A stretch of DNA of 64,000 bases, from positions 422,189 to 486,188 of the forward strand of contig WELB01000074.1 of NCBI GenBank assembly GCA_009602725.1. Direction: 5' to 3'. Source of the DNA: Spirogloea muscicola. Taxonomy: Eukaryota > Streptophyta > Zygnematophyceae > Spirogloeales > Spirogloeaceae. Shown here one piece after another: positions 63,410 through 64,000 of the stretch (positions are counted from its first letter, which is position 1; every line of letters starts with the position of its first letter). The notes below the pieces were generated by a model. The model ran no database searches. It was not told the origin of the DNA and worked only from the letters and a program-made list of their open reading frames with translations. The position numbers and the translations under genes are program-made.

Positions 63410-64000
63410 ACGGCCGGCCAGGGGTGTCGGCACAGTCGCCCCCTTCCAGTCTGAGTCATTGAAGGCTGAAATCAGAAAGTTATGCAGCTCGATGCTATGA
63501 CGTGCCTACTCTGTACAGAAGGCTTCAATAGTTCCCATCAGTCATATCTGCTAGCACTCTTTAGTTGCCAGGTACAGTCAGGTGCATCAGTTTCAGGTTC
63601 AGCTCAGATTGTCTACACACTATTGCCCGCTCAGCCTCTGTCCTTCCGTGTCAAGCTTTTACTGTCCTCCAGCTTACCAAGCCTATCAGTAAGGTGGCCC
63701 TGGGTCGACTGAAAATCAAATTGTCTCGTGTTGTGTTTCCACCAAATGATAAAATCTGTATGTTTCTGTACAGTACATCGTTGCAAGCTCTTCTGTGTCA
63801 GATTCTTGTAGTTGCTGCCAGACTTATACTTGTGTGATCAAATGAAGTTGCATTGATGATTGCATTGCCGCCTGACCTTTACTTGCATGTTAAACGACTT
63901 GTCTGCATTCGTGCCATCCTTAACAGTATATTCATTCCTCCCATACATAAGCAACTGCCATCCTGTTGATCAGTCAGAACGCCTTGTAAGCTGGCTCTTT
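63410..64000. other. 3' flank of PI4K gamma
   Basis: Presumed 3' UTR then intergenic DNA to the window edge. No gene, RNA or dispersed repeat recognised. Confidence 0.5.

Overview
The window is a 64-kb stretch of an intron-rich nuclear genome from the green lineage (Viridiplantae), most likely a green alga on or near the streptophyte branch. The genus cannot be read from the sequence. Support comes from plant-type genes (PRMT10, a ubiquitin-like-domain PI4K gamma, a SIP aquaporin, a beta-amylase, two type II peroxiredoxins), plant TTTAGGG telomere-like motifs and a telo-box/site II promoter, short GT-AG introns with a few GC-AG ones, GC-rich first exons, and non-LTR retrotransposons with a C-terminal restriction-like endonuclease. 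No prokaryotic operons, CRISPR arrays, viral elements or tRNA/rRNA genes were found.

Layout: 0-3.5 kb, LINE debris. 3.7-6.6 kb, PRMT10 (+). 7.6-10.2 kb, beta-amylase (-), convergent with PRMT10. 11.1-18.0 kb, UTP21/WDR36 (+, 19 exons), divergent from beta-amylase. 19.1-20.0 kb, LINE debris. 20.6-22.4 kb, alpha/beta-hydrolase-fold protein (+, 5' end in a gap). 23.0-25.7 kb, LINE debris and the best-preserved LINE (24.2-25.6). 26.0-27.0 kb, HEMK2-type methyltransferase (+). 27.7-29.1 kb, plastid-type peroxiredoxin IIE-like (-). 29.7-34.8 kb, COG6 (-, 15 exons). 35.4-37.6 kb, L-Ala-D/L-Glu epimerase-like protein (+), divergent from COG6 across a gap. 38.4-39.3 kb, second type II peroxiredoxin (-). 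40.4-41.6 kb, SIP-type aquaporin (+). 42.4-43.0 kb, LINE debris. 43.9-47.0 kb, tyrosine-aminotransferase-like protein (+). 48.3-51.2 kb, LINE debris including a second LINE family. 51.5-57.2 kb, a KDEL-ended divergent P5/PDI-like protein (+). 57.6-60.0 kb, LINE debris. 60.7-63.4 kb, PI4K gamma (+).

The genes are single-copy housekeeping functions with no shared pathway: protein arginine methylation, starch breakdown, small-subunit rRNA processing, Golgi tethering, redox defence, ER folding, phosphoinositide-kinase-like signalling and translation-factor methylation. Exon models were built by hand from reading frame, splice signals, phase agreement and remembered family sequences, so exon ends may be off by a few bases.

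The most unusual structure is the intergenic repeat system. Several LINE families share a C-terminal (V/L)SDL..LTRGY-like motif and 3' tails with one conserved stem-loop plan. That stem-loop occurs about 30 times, always between genes, and one copy sits inside another LINE tail flanked by a 7-bp direct repeat. Other notable points are the PDI-like protein with one CEPC site and one lost active site, three GC-AG introns, a palindromic telo-box with a site II motif at an rRNA-processing gene, a perfect 24-bp inverted repeat, and assembly gaps that all fall at GC-rich regions in or just upstream of gene 5' ends.
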